DNA of 64,000 bases from an uncultured Rhodospirillaceae bacterium. Its GTDB lineage: Bacteria > Pseudomonadota > Alphaproteobacteria > CAAGCB01 > CAG-977. Below the pieces are notes generated by a model that was not told the DNA's origin, ran no database searches, and worked only from the letters and a program-made list of their open reading frames with translations. The translations under genes and the position numbers were made by a program. The stretch is from assembly GCA_900550445.1 (NCBI GenBank), contig URSF01000006.1, positions 1 through 64,000 of the forward strand, given 5' to 3'. This document shows positions 8,341 to 16,848 of this stretch, piece after piece (positions within the stretch are counted from its first letter, which is position 1; the number at the start of each line of letters is the position of its first letter).

Positions 8341-11109
8341 TTTCAGATATTTTTTCAAATATTGCCCTGTATAGCTTTCGGGGCATTGAGCCACCTTTTC
8401 CGGCGTGCCTTCCACAACAATCGAACCGCCGCCGCTGCCGCCTTCGGGCCCCAGATCCACAATCCAATCCGCCGTTTTAATAACTTCCAGATTATGTTCG
8501 ATAACGATAACGGTATTGCCCTGATCAACCAGCTGATGCAACACGTCCAGCAGCTTGGCGATATCTTCAAAATGCAGTCCGGTCGTCGGTTCGTCCAAAA
8601 TGTAAACCGTCCGTCCCGTCGCTTTTTTCGACAATTCCTTAGACAGCTTGATTCGCTGCGCTTCCCCGCCCGACAAAGTCGTCGCCGACTGTCCCAGTTT
8701 AATATATCCCAGCCCGACGCGCTGCAGCAGTGTCAGCCGGTTTTTGATTAAAGGCACGGCGTCAAAGAAAACGACCGCTTCGTCCACCGTCATATCCAAA
8801 ACGTCGGCAATGGATTTGCCTTTATATTTTACCTCCAGCGTTTCACGATTATAGCGCGTTCCTTTACATTCGTCACACTGTACATACATGTCCGGCAAAA
8901 AGTGCATTTCAATGCGCAAAACGCCGTCCCCCTGACAGGATTCGCACCGCCCGCCCTTGACATTAAAAGAAAACCGGCCAGCTTTATACCCGCGCAGTTT
9001 TGCTTCGGGCAAACCGGCGAACCAATCGCGGATATGCGAAAAAACGCCCGTATATGTTGCCGGATTGCTGCGCGGCGTACGTCCGATCGGCGACTGGTCG
9101 ATATCAATCACTTTATCAATGTTTTCCAGTCCCTCGATTCTGTCATGCGCCCCGACAGTCAAACGCGTGCCGTTTAAAGCTTTCGCCAGCCCTTTATATA
9201 ACGTCTCAATCACCAAAGACGACTTGCCGCCGCCTGAAACACCGGTCACGCATGTCAGCGTCCCCAAAGGAAATTTAACGTCAATATTGCGCAGATTATG
9301 GATCTTTGCCCCGACAACTTTTAACGACTTGCCGTTTCCTTTTCGGCGCTTTGGCGGAACGGGAATCTTTTTTGTACCGGCCAGATAACGGCCGGTCAGG
9401 CTGTTTAAATTTTCGGCGACTTCCTGCGGCGATCCGGCGGCAATCACGCTGCCGCCCAGCGATCCGGCGGCCGGCCCCATGTCAATCAGCATATCGGCGG
9501 CGCGCATGGCGTCTTCGTCATGTTCGACAACAATCACCGTATTTCCCAAATCACGCAGACGGAACAACGTCGACAACAGCCGGTCATTGTCACGCTGATG
9601 CAGCCCGATTGACGGTTCGTCCAAAACATACAAAACCCCCGTCAATCCGGATCCGATCTGCGAAGCCAGGCGGATACGCTGGCTTTCCCCGCCGGACAGA
9701 GTTCCCGACGAGCGCCCCAGCGACAAATATCCCAACCCGACATTAATCAGAAAATCCAACCGTTCGTTTGTTTCGCGTAAAATTCTTTCGGCGACCTCAC
9801 GATTTTGAGGCTTCAGCTTTCCGGCAATGCTTCCGAACCATTCGCGCGCTTCGGCAATCGACATGTTCGTAATGTCGGCGATATCCTTTCCGTCGATTTT
9901 AACAGCCAGCGCTTCGGGCCGCAGCCGTTTTCCGCCGCAGTGTTCGCAAACAATGTTGTTTTGAAATTTCTGGATTTCTTCGCGCATATATTCGGAATCG
10001 GTTTCCAGAAAACGGCGGTTCAAATTCGGTATTACGCCTTCAAAAGACATATTGCCGAATAAAATCGCGCGCTGCGTTTCTTTGGGCAAGTCACACCAGC
10101 GGGCAGATAAATCCAGATGAAACCGCCGGCTTAAGCCCTGCAGCGCCTCGCGATGCCAAGGGTAAATTTCCCCGTTTGCCCCCGACCACGGCGCGATCGC
10201 CCCTTCGTCCAAACGCTTGGTTTTATCGGGAATAACCAGCTCCGGATCCACATACAGCTTCACCCCCAATCCTTCACATTCCGGACAGAAACCGTGCGGA
10301 TTATTAAAAGAGAACAAACGCGGTTCGATTTCTTCAATCGTGAATCCGGAAACCGGACAGGCGTAACGCGACGAAAACATCATTTCTTCGTGTGTTTCGG
10401 CATTTTCCGCAACGGCCAGGCCGTCAGACAGTCCCAAAGCCGTTTCAAAAGATTCGGCCAAACGGCTTTCCATGCCGGGCCTGACAACCACACGATCGAC
10501 AACGACGCTGATATCATGCTTAAAACTTTTATTTAATTCCGGCGTTTCTTCTATATTGTAAACGACGCCGTCTATTTTCAAACGCTGAAATCCCTTTTTC
10601 TGAAATTCTTTGATTTCTTTTTTATATTCGCCTTTCCGGCCGCGCACGACAGGGGAAAGCAGAAAAAGTTTGGTGCCTTCGGGCAAAGCCATAACTCTGT
10701 CTACCATTTGCGTAACGGTCTGGCTTTCAATCGGCAAGCCTGTCGCCGGCGAATACGGAATACCGACGCGCGCCCACAGCAAACGCATGTAATCATAAAT
10801 TTCCGTAACCGTCCCGACAATGGAACGCGGGTTATGCGACGTTGTTTTTTGTTCAATCGAAATGGCCGGCGACAACCCTTCAATCAGATCGACGTCTGGT
10901 TTTTTCATTAAATCGACGAACTGGCGCGCATAAACGGACAGACTTTCGACATACCGGCGCTGGCCTTCGGCATACAGCGTATCAAAAGCCAAAGACGATT
11001 TGCCCGACCCCGACAGCCCCGTAACGACGATCAGTTTGTTTTTGGGAATATCCAGATCGACGTTTTTTAAATTATGTTCGCGCGCTCCGCGGATTTTAAT
11101 ATAGTCCAT
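8338..11109 (-). CDS. uvrA: Excinuclease ABC subunit A
   Basis: UvrA finds bulky DNA lesions and loads UvrB in nucleotide excision repair. At 923 residues it has the family length. It has two ABC ATPase halves: Walker A GLSGSGKSS near the N-terminus and GVSGGGKSS in the second half. Two ABC signatures are visible, LSGGESQRIRLA and LSGGEAQRIKLS. Zinc-finger cysteine pairs are visible (CEHCGGKR; CESCQGDG...CDECKGTR). The ATG at 11109 (MDYIKIRGAREHNL) is preferred because AAGGG lies eight bases upstream; an in-frame start at 11133 would add eight unlikely residues. It is a single-gene unit ending at a shared terminator. No LexA-box search was possible by eye. Confidence 0.98.
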   Translation of the reverse strand: MDYIKIRGAREHNLKNVDLDIPKNKLIVVTGLSGSGKSSLAFDTLYAEGQRRYVESLSVYARQFVDLMKKPDVDLIEGLSPAISIEQKTTSHNPRSIVGTVTEIYDYMRLLWARVGIPYSPATGLPIESQTVTQMVDRVMALPEGTKLFLLSPVVRGRKGEYKKEIKEFQKKGFQRLKIDGVVYNIEETPELNKSFKHDISVVVDRVVVRPGMESRLAESFETALGLSDGLAVAENAETHEEMMFSSRYACPVSGFTIEEIEPRLFSFNNPHGFCPECEGLGVKLYVDPELVIPDKTKRLDEGAIAPWSGANGEIYPWHREALQGLSRRFHLDLSARWCDLPKETQRAILFGNMSFEGVIPNLNRRFLETDSEYMREEIQKFQNNIVCEHCGGKRLRPEALAVKIDGKDIADITNMSIAEAREWFGSIAGKLKPQNREVAERILRETNERLDFLINVGLGYLSLGRSSGTLSGGESQRIRLASQIGSGLTGVLYVLDEPSIGLHQRDNDRLLSTLFRLRDLGNTVIVVEHDEDAMRAADMLIDMGPAAGSLGGSVIAAGSPQEVAENLNSLTGRYLAGTKKIPVPPKRRKGNGKSLKVVGAKIHNLRNIDVKFPLGTLTCVTGVSGGGKSSLVIETLYKGLAKALNGTRLTVGAHDRIEGLENIDKVIDIDQSPIGRTPRSNPATYTGVFSHIRDWFAGLPEAKLRGYKAGRFSFNVKGGRCESCQGDGVLRIEMHFLPDMYVQCDECKGTRYNRETLEVKYKGKSIADVLDMTVDEAVVFFDAVPLIKNRLTLLQRVGLGYIKLGQSATTLSGGEAQRIKLSKELSKKATGRTVYILDEPTTGLHFEDIAKLLDVLHQLVDQGNTVIVIEHNLEVIKTADWIVDLGPEGGSGGGSIVVEGTPEKVAQCPESYTGQYLKKYLK

Positions 11110-11172
11110 AACCAATCCCTTCAAAAAAACCAACGTTCAAGATATAAGATTGTTTAGACTAAATTTAAAGAA

Positions 11173-11640
11173 CTATTTTCCCGCGTTAAACGACGCACAA
11201 ATCGTCGGCTTTGTCTGTTCGATATAATTTGTGCAGCGTTTGAATTCCTGATCCTGCAAAGCCTGAATGGTTTGCGACACGGCGGGGACGGCTCGCACGG
11301 CGCGCTGGAACGTCAAATGCGGAAATTGCCGGCAATACTGGTCGACCTTTTCCAGCAAAGTCCATTCGTTATCTGTCACGGACATACCCACCAGCCGATT
11401 GCCGTAAATATCCTGCAAAGCGGAAACATATCCCATCATGATCGAAGCCAAAGACTGCATTTCCAGTTCTTCTTCTTTGCTGGCCGGAGCCGTTCCCAGA
11501 ACAGTTCTGGAATAAACGTCGGAAAAATCCAAACAAGTCGGCAGCGCTTTGACTTCCCTGCTGTTCTGACAGACAGCCTGCCTGGGAAAAGTCCAGAAAA
11601 ATACAGCGCAGACAAAAAGGAACGTCCCAAATTTTTTCAT
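11173..11640 (-). CDS. Exported HdeA-like small protein
   Basis: A 155-residue protein with a clear signal peptide (residues 1-24, cleavage near AVCQ). The mature part starts with a LPTCLDFSDVY segment and continues with helical MMGYVSALQDIYG. A Tyr-Cys-Arg-x-Phe-Pro segment and two further Cys near the end follow. The spaced Cys residues and the C-x-DF opening resemble HdeA-superfamily periplasmic acid-stress chaperones. The Rap1a-type immunity family also has a Cys...GYV...C..P pattern and is an alternative. The Cys residues probably form disulphides in the periplasm. It lies 63 bases downstream of uvrA's start on the same strand and probably has its own promoter. Moderate confidence in fold, low in function. 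Confidence 0.55.
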   Translation of the reverse strand: MKKFGTFLFVCAVFFWTFPRQAVCQNSREVKALPTCLDFSDVYSRTVLGTAPASKEEELEMQSLASIMMGYVSALQDIYGNRLVGMSVTDNEWTLLEKVDQYCRQFPHLTFQRAVRAVPAVSQTIQALQDQEFKRCTNYIEQTKPTICASFNAGK

Positions 11641-11909
11641 TCAATATCCCCGTTTCAGATAACACCGTCTTTTTTATTACAGCGTATACAAAAAAATAAA
11701 AAAAATCAATGTAGCGCGGCCCCTCTGTCTCCCTTCGCGGGATATTTTTTACGTCTGCCGTTTGTCGATTCAGATATTTTTTATCATTTTGATTTATTGT
11801 ATCATTATGTCATTAAAGACAGGTTGCAATCTATCTATGCCTTTCGTCACAGGTTAAAATAAATATAATGTGCTACAAAGGAACGGATAAAAAATGAGGA
11901 TTTCGGCTT

Positions 11910-12734
11910 ATGCCTGTTAAAGTTACTTTTTGGGGGGTGCGCGGCAGTATTCCTTGTTGTTCCGCAGAACATACCGTATACGGCGGCAACACCTCCTGCG
12001 TCGAAGTGAATTTAGACGGGGAAACGGTCATTATTGACGCCGGATCGGGCATTCGCGCTCTGGGCATCAGTCTGGCCAAACGCAAAATCAACCGTATGAC
12101 GCTGCTGATTTCGCATACCCATTGGGACCATATCTGCGGTTTTCCTTTTTTTTATCCGGCATTTCAGGAAACGTCAGACCTGAATATTTATGCCGCCCGG
12201 CTGCCAAACGGACAAACGGCGGAAGAGGTCTTTGACATGTTAATGTCAGCACCGTTTTTTCCTTTACCAATGCACATGATCCCTTCGGTTCTGCATTTTC
12301 ATAACTTCAAGACCCCGGAAAGCTTTAAACTGTTTGACGGCCGGGCGGCGCTTCGCACGCACGCCTTGGTTCACCCCAACGGGGCGACAGGCTATCGTTT
12401 GGATTATCAGGGCAAATCCGTTTCATACGTTTCGGACTACGAACACTGTTCGCCCGACGGCGTCGAAGAACTGGTTGATTTTGTCAAAGACAGCGACTTG
12501 ATGATTTTTGACGCAATGTATACCCCTGACGAATATGAATTTCTTAAAGGCTGGGGACATTCCACCTGGTCAGAAGCCGCCAAACTGACAAAGGCGGCAA
12601 ATATCAAAAAAACAGCGCTGTTTCATCACGCGCCGATTCATAACGACGAAATGATGCGCAAAATTGAACAAGAAGCCCAAAAAGCGGATTCGCGTTTGTT
12701 TGCCGCCAGGGAAAATATGTCGCTTACCCTTTAA
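11910..12734 (+). CDS. Metallo-beta-lactamase-fold hydrolase
   Basis: A 274-residue cytoplasmic hydrolase with the metallo-beta-lactamase fold. The opening VTFWGVRGSIP and the YGGNTSCVEV strand are typical of a family related to RNase Z and cyclic-nucleotide phosphodiesterases. The dinuclear metal site shows HTHWDH at 69-74, a later AxVHPNG histidine, a YVSDYEH metal-binding Asp, and the final FHHAP. Relatives are usually annotated only as MBL-fold hydrolases; the substrate may be a cyclic nucleotide or phosphodiester but is not known. A TATAAT at 11864-11869 may be its -10 box. It is convergent with the membrane protease gene, and the stops share one TTAA. Confidence 0.85.
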   Translation: MPVKVTFWGVRGSIPCCSAEHTVYGGNTSCVEVNLDGETVIIDAGSGIRALGISLAKRKINRMTLLISHTHWDHICGFPFFYPAFQETSDLNIYAARLPNGQTAEEVFDMLMSAPFFPLPMHMIPSVLHFHNFKTPESFKLFDGRAALRTHALVHPNGATGYRLDYQGKSVSYVSDYEHCSPDGVEELVDFVKDSDLMIFDAMYTPDEYEFLKGWGHSTWSEAAKLTKAANIKKTALFHHAPIHNDEMMRKIEQEAQKADSRLFAARENMSLTL

Positions 12735-13441
12735 AAGTAAGCCTGTAAAGCCAGAAAATCCTGACGGGCATAATACCAGATCAGGCGGTAAAAAAAGACG
12801 ATTCCGCCAAACCCTCTTTCCACAAACGCAAAAACCGTCCCAAAGGTCAGACAGTTTGCTCCCGGCAAAAAACAAATCGTGAATAAATAACCGGCGACTT
12901 TAAAATCTGTCTGACGCGGGTGCAGTTGTTCGGCAAAAGAACATAAATTATAACACGCTGCCGCCCCCAAACCGATCAAAGTCCAATCGGGCATGTAACC
13001 GACAACACGGCTGACGGCAGCGGTTAAAAAGATCATTGTAAAAGCTGTCAGCGGAAAAAAATACGGCGCAATGGCAATCAGCCAGTTGCCTTTGCCGGTA
13101 AAAACCATGGAACCGCCGCCGGTGTCGAAAACTTCCAAATGCCGTACAGGGTGCAAAGTCAACATGGCAAACAAAGAATGCGTCATTTCATGTTCCATTG
13201 TTTCCGCAGCTCCGCGCCGCATAATAAAAAACACCCGAACAGCGGCAAAAAATCCGGCCCCGATAGCAAAATATATCAGGTTATGCCAGTTTAACTGATC
13301 CCTGATCACGTAATAACGCTGAAATGACTGTACCGCCGCGGGCACGGCCAGCAACATTGCCGCCGCCACCGGCCATTTGATAACGCCCAGAAAAAGATTG
13401 ATATAATTCCTGCATGAAACCAGATGATTGCCCAAAGACAT
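12731..13441 (-). CDS. Small membrane HExxH protease (M50-like)
   Basis: A 236-residue multi-spanning membrane protein with a HEMTH zinc motif at residues 84-88, placed between a hydrophobic segment (about 53-74) and another at 120-145. This matches site-2-protease-like (M50) or M50-derived architectures in which the zinc site is near the membrane. The typical second M50 ligand motif (NPxDG) is not evident. The family call is therefore loose, and a non-protease HExxH membrane protein cannot be excluded. About five hydrophobic segments are visible. It is transcribed towards the MBL-hydrolase gene and sits just downstream of the glgC terminator hairpin. Substrate unknown. Confidence 0.55.
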   Translation of the reverse strand: MSLGNHLVSCRNYINLFLGVIKWPVAAAMLLAVPAAVQSFQRYYVIRDQLNWHNLIYFAIGAGFFAAVRVFFIMRRGAAETMEHEMTHSLFAMLTLHPVRHLEVFDTGGGSMVFTGKGNWLIAIAPYFFPLTAFTMIFLTAAVSRVVGYMPDWTLIGLGAAACYNLCSFAEQLHPRQTDFKVAGYLFTICFLPGANCLTFGTVFAFVERGFGGIVFFYRLIWYYARQDFLALQAYF

Positions 13442-13461
13442 ACCGCAACCCTTTTTATATA

Positions 13462-13490
13462 AAAGGCGGGAACTGTTACGATTCCCGCCC
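13462..13490 (-). terminator. Probable glgC terminator
   Basis: GGCGGGAA (13465-13472) and TTCCCGCC (13482-13489) form a perfect 8-base stem nine bases after the glgC stop. On the - strand it is followed by CTTTTATATAAAAAG, a weak T-rich tail. Confidence 0.6.
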
Positions 13491-13497
13491 GATAACC

Positions 13498-14772
13498 TTA
13501 TGACAGCTCGGGAGCCGGCGGCAGCTTTGCCAACATTGCCGGCGTGACCAGAACAACGCCTTTTTCCGATACATAGAAATATTTGGCGTCTTCCTGCGGA
13601 TCTTCGCCGATAACCAGGCCTCGCGGAATCACGCAGCCCTGAGCCAAAATCGCTTTTTTAACGCGGGCATGACGGTTAATGACGCAATTCGGCAAAATGA
13701 CGGAATCCTCAATCAATGTAAAGGAATGAACGCGCACGGCGGAAAACAGCAAAGAATGACGTACCGTTCCGCCCGATATAATACAGCCGGCGGATACCAG
13801 CGACTTTACGGCCATACCGGTTCTTAAATCGCTTTCAAACACAAATTTGGCCGCCGGGTGCTGTTCCTGGAACGTCCAGATCGGCCAGCGCGAATCATAC
13901 AAATCCAAATCAGGAACAACATTCGTCAAATCCAGATTTGCTTCCCAGTAAGCGTCCAAAGTTCCCACATCGCGCCAATAAGCTTCGTCCGTTTTGTTAA
14001 AGACGCAACTGTCCTGAAAACGATGGGCGACCATTTTGACTTTACCGACCAGCGACGGCAGAATATCTTTGCCGAAATCATGCGAAGAGTTTTTGTCCTG
14101 CGCGTCCTTTTCCAGCAAATCAATCAGGAAATCGGCGTCAAAAATATAAATCCCCATGCTGGCGAAAGAACGGTCGGGTTTTCCGGGAATAGACGGCGGA
14201 TTTTTCGGCTTTTCAACAAAACGGACAATGTTGCCTTCCGCATCTGCGTCCAAGATGCCGAATTCGTGCGCTTTTTCGATCGGCACTTCAATACAGGAAA
14301 CGGTAGCCTTCGCTCCCGCTTCAATATGCTGCTTGAGCATTTTTGAATAATCCTGTTTATAGATATGATCACCTGCCAAAATCAGAATGTATTTCGGCGC
14401 ATGAGCGCGAATCGTATCCAAATTCTGATAAACGGCGTCCGCCGTGCCCTGATACCAGACTTCATCGGACGTCTGCTGCTGAGCCGGCCAGATTTCGACG
14501 AATTCGTTTAATTCCGGCTGCAAAAAGCTCCACCCCTGCTGGATATGCTTAATCAGGCTGTGCGCTTTGTACTGCGTCAAAACGCACATTCTGCGTATGC
14601 CGGAGTTAACGCAGTTAGACAACGGAAAATCAATAATTCTGAATTTTCCGCCGAAATGAACGGCAGGTTTGGCCTGCACTTCCGTCAGATTTTTTAAACG
14701 CGACCCTTTACCGCCTGCCAACACCAAAGCAAGAGTATCTTTTCTTGCCGAAATCAAATTCACTTCGTCCAT
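13498..14772 (-). CDS. glgC: Glucose-1-phosphate adenylyltransferase
   Basis: Makes ADP-glucose and pyrophosphate from glucose-1-phosphate and ATP, the committed step of bacterial glycogen synthesis. It is 424 residues, the normal size. It shows the nucleotidyltransferase signature LVLAGGKGSRL, then AKPAVHFGG, IDFPLSNCVNSG, the GTADAV glucose-phosphate region and FVEKPK. A C-terminal left-handed beta-helix carries the allosteric region. The other glycogen genes (glgA, glgB, glgX, glgP) are not adjacent, so here it is a single-gene unit between serA and a terminator. A long AT-rich hairpin lies 33-82 bases upstream of its start and may end serA transcripts or affect glgC expression. Confidence 0.95.
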   Translation of the reverse strand: MDEVNLISARKDTLALVLAGGKGSRLKNLTEVQAKPAVHFGGKFRIIDFPLSNCVNSGIRRMCVLTQYKAHSLIKHIQQGWSFLQPELNEFVEIWPAQQQTSDEVWYQGTADAVYQNLDTIRAHAPKYILILAGDHIYKQDYSKMLKQHIEAGAKATVSCIEVPIEKAHEFGILDADAEGNIVRFVEKPKNPPSIPGKPDRSFASMGIYIFDADFLIDLLEKDAQDKNSSHDFGKDILPSLVGKVKMVAHRFQDSCVFNKTDEAYWRDVGTLDAYWEANLDLTNVVPDLDLYDSRWPIWTFQEQHPAAKFVFESDLRTGMAVKSLVSAGCIISGGTVRHSLLFSAVRVHSFTLIEDSVILPNCVINRHARVKKAILAQGCVIPRGLVIGEDPQEDAKYFYVSEKGVVLVTPAMLAKLPPAPELS

Positions 14773-14804
14773 GCCGCACTCCCTTAAATAACCGCCTAAC
14801 GGAA

Positions 14805-14854
14805 AATATAAATCAAAGATTCTTCCAAAAGAAGATATCTGCTTGATTTATATT
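14805..14854. terminator. Long AT-rich hairpin between serA and glgC
   Basis: Arms AATATAAATCAA (14805-14816) and TTGATTTATATT (14843-14854) are perfectly complementary. Inside them AGAT/ATCT and TCTTC/GAAGA also pair, leaving a CAAAA loop and small bulges, so about 21 base pairs can form. It lies after the serA stop and before the glgC start, both on the - strand. It may be a terminator (the - strand arm ends T-rich) or a leader structure. Confidence 0.55.
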
Positions 14855-14903
14855 AACTATATTATTTCCGAAAAGCAAAGAAGAAAAACGCCCCGCCCAA
14901 AGC

Positions 14904-16145
14904 TCAGAACAAATAGCGTACTTTCAGCGTTCCGTTGATGGCTTCCAGTTCTTTTTGCAGATCGGCGGCATTGTCCAGATGACCGTCCACATCAACGACG
15001 ACATAAGCGTATTCTCCGTCCGTGCGCAGATACTGCCCGCTGATGTTCAGACCGTATTTGGAAAATACGCCGTTGATCGCGCTTAATACGCCGGGAACGT
15101 TTTTATGAATATGCATAAAGCGCGTCGTTTTGCCGCTTTCCTGAACGGGCAGAGAAACTTCGACACAGTTGACCGCCCCCAGCGTTGAACCGTTGTCCGA
15201 ATATTTAACCAGACGTTCGGCGACTTCCAGACCGATATTGGCCTGCGCTTCCAATGTCGAACCGCCGATATGCGGCGTTAAAATCAGATTTGTCATGCCG
15301 CGCAGAGGCGAAATAAACTCTTCGGATTTATCGGCCGGTTCTTTGGGGAATACGTCCAAAGCCGCTCCGGCGATCTGCCCCTGATCCAGCGCCGTTTTCA
15401 AAGCATCGATGTCAACAACGCTGCCGCGCGCCGCATTGATGAAAAACGCGCCTTTTTTCATGGCGAAAAATTCGGCGTGCGAAAACATATTATCCGTCTG
15501 CGGGGTCTGCGGCACATGCAGGCTGACGACATCTGAAACACTCAACAGTTCGGACAAAGACGCACACGGTTCCGCGTTGCCCAAAGCCAGTTTGTCAACG
15601 ATATCGAAATAACGCACTTTCATACCCATTGCTTCGGCCAGAATTGACACCTGCGTTCCGATATGACCGTATCCGACAATTCCTAAAACCTTGCCGCGGA
15701 CTTCCGTCGCGCCTTTGGCATTTTTCAGCCAGACGCCTTCGTGGGCGGCGGCATTGCGCTGCGCGATCCCGCGCATCAGCATGACAATTTCGCCGATCAC
15801 CAGCTCGGCAACCGAACGCGTATTGGAATAAGGCGCGTTAAAAACCGGAATACCGTGCGCTTTGGCCGCATTCAAATCAACCTGATTCGTCCCGATGCAG
15901 AAACACCCGACGGCCATCAGTTTTTTGGCGGCTTCAAACACGTCCGCCGTCAGCTTTGTTCTGGACCGGATCCCGATCATATGCACATCGGCAACCGCTT
16001 TTTTCAACTCTTCGTTGTCTAAAGCGTTTTTTAATACGACCAGATTGTCATAACCGTGATTTCTGAAGTATTTTTCAGCGTTCGCGTGCAAATCTTCCAA
16101 CAGCAGGATTTTGATTTTATCCTTGTTCAGGGACATTGTCGTCAT
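14904..16145 (-). CDS. serA: D-3-phosphoglycerate dehydrogenase
   Basis: Oxidises 3-phosphoglycerate to 3-phosphohydroxypyruvate with NAD, the first step of serine synthesis. It is 413 residues, like the E. coli SerA type. The substrate domain starts with KIKILLLEDLH. The Rossmann motif is GIVGYGHIGTQ, and the catalytic His is in TPHIGGSTLEAQ. The C-terminal ACT domain (about 340-413) is the usual site of serine feedback. The start could be MSLNKDK, three residues in. It is divergent from the RidA-family gene across a 157-base spacer containing two small palindromes. There is no serB or serC nearby. Confidence 0.96.
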   Translation of the reverse strand: MTTMSLNKDKIKILLLEDLHANAEKYFRNHGYDNLVVLKNALDNEELKKAVADVHMIGIRSRTKLTADVFEAAKKLMAVGCFCIGTNQVDLNAAKAHGIPVFNAPYSNTRSVAELVIGEIVMLMRGIAQRNAAAHEGVWLKNAKGATEVRGKVLGIVGYGHIGTQVSILAEAMGMKVRYFDIVDKLALGNAEPCASLSELLSVSDVVSLHVPQTPQTDNMFSHAEFFAMKKGAFFINAARGSVVDIDALKTALDQGQIAGAALDVFPKEPADKSEEFISPLRGMTNLILTPHIGGSTLEAQANIGLEVAERLVKYSDNGSTLGAVNCVEVSLPVQESGKTTRFMHIHKNVPGVLSAINGVFSKYGLNISGQYLRTDGEYAYVVVDVDGHLDNAADLQKELEAINGTLKVRYLF

Positions 16146-16240
16146 TCTTTTTTCCTTATCAAAAACACAAACTGATCTTTCTATACACCAAGACGATTAT
16201 TGTTTAAAGTTTTGTTTTTCACGTTTTAAATTATTGCACA

Positions 16241-16265
16241 TTGCGCGCAAATCAGTTAAAAACTG
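16241..16265. repeat. Paired palindromes in serA/ridA-like spacer
   Basis: TTGCGCGCAA (16241-16250) is a perfect 10-base palindrome. Three bases later CAGTT-AAA-AACTG (16253-16265) forms a second one. They lie between divergent promoters, a usual place for operators, but no regulator is known. Confidence 0.4.
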
Positions 16266-16302
16266 AACAATCATCTGTTGTTTTCATAAGGGAGAATATT
16301 AA

Positions 16303-16788
16303 ATGACAGCCCAAGCAGAACAAAAATTAACCCAGCTGGGAATCACTTTACCGGCCGTTGCCGCGCCCGTCGCCAACTATGTCGGTTGGACCGTCAGCGG
16401 AAAGACGGTTTACGTTTCCGGCCAACTGCCAACCGCCAACGGCGCTTTGACGCACAGCGGACATCTGGGCGCGGAATTAACCGCCGAACAGGGGGCTGCC
16501 GCCGCGCGTCAGTGCGCGATCAATATTTTCGCCCAGCTGAAAAACGCTTGCGACACATTGGCGCCCGGCAAAGGACTGGACGCCGTAAAAAAAACCTTAA
16601 AGCTTGAAGGACTGGTCAGCGCTTCTGCCGATTTCAAAGATCACCCGAAGGTCATCAACGGCGCGTCCGATTTAATGGTTGAAGTTCTGGGAGAAGCCGG
16701 AAAGCATGCCCGCGTCGCTTTCGGCGTCGCTTCTTTGCCGTTAGGGGCCGCGGTCGAAGTTTCCGGCATTTTTGAACTTGACCTGTAA
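16303..16788 (+). CDS. RidA/YjgF family protein
   Basis: A 161-residue member of the RidA/YjgF/UK114 superfamily, trimeric proteins that often hydrolyse reactive enamines and imines such as 2-aminoacrylate. The family strand VSGKTVYVSGQLP and the C-terminal region KHARVAFGVASLPLGAAVEV, with its conserved Arg, are visible. The protein is about 30 residues longer than canonical RidA and looks like the longer subgroup common in alphaproteobacteria, whose function is less certain. It is divergent from serA. A link to serine or threonine dehydration chemistry would make sense but is inference. GGGAGA lies before the ATG. Confidence 0.85.
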   Translation: MTAQAEQKLTQLGITLPAVAAPVANYVGWTVSGKTVYVSGQLPTANGALTHSGHLGAELTAEQGAAAARQCAINIFAQLKNACDTLAPGKGLDAVKKTLKLEGLVSASADFKDHPKVINGASDLMVEVLGEAGKHARVAFGVASLPLGAAVEVSGIFELDL

Positions 16789-16848
16789 TTGCCGGCGTTA
16801 AAATAACTTACGGACATATAATAATTATAACAAAGGAAGTCCTTGTTT

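Noticed and set aside
8362..10911. Several open frames on the + strand across uvrA
   Set aside because: They are antisense shadows of a strongly conserved gene, without start signals or family motifs.
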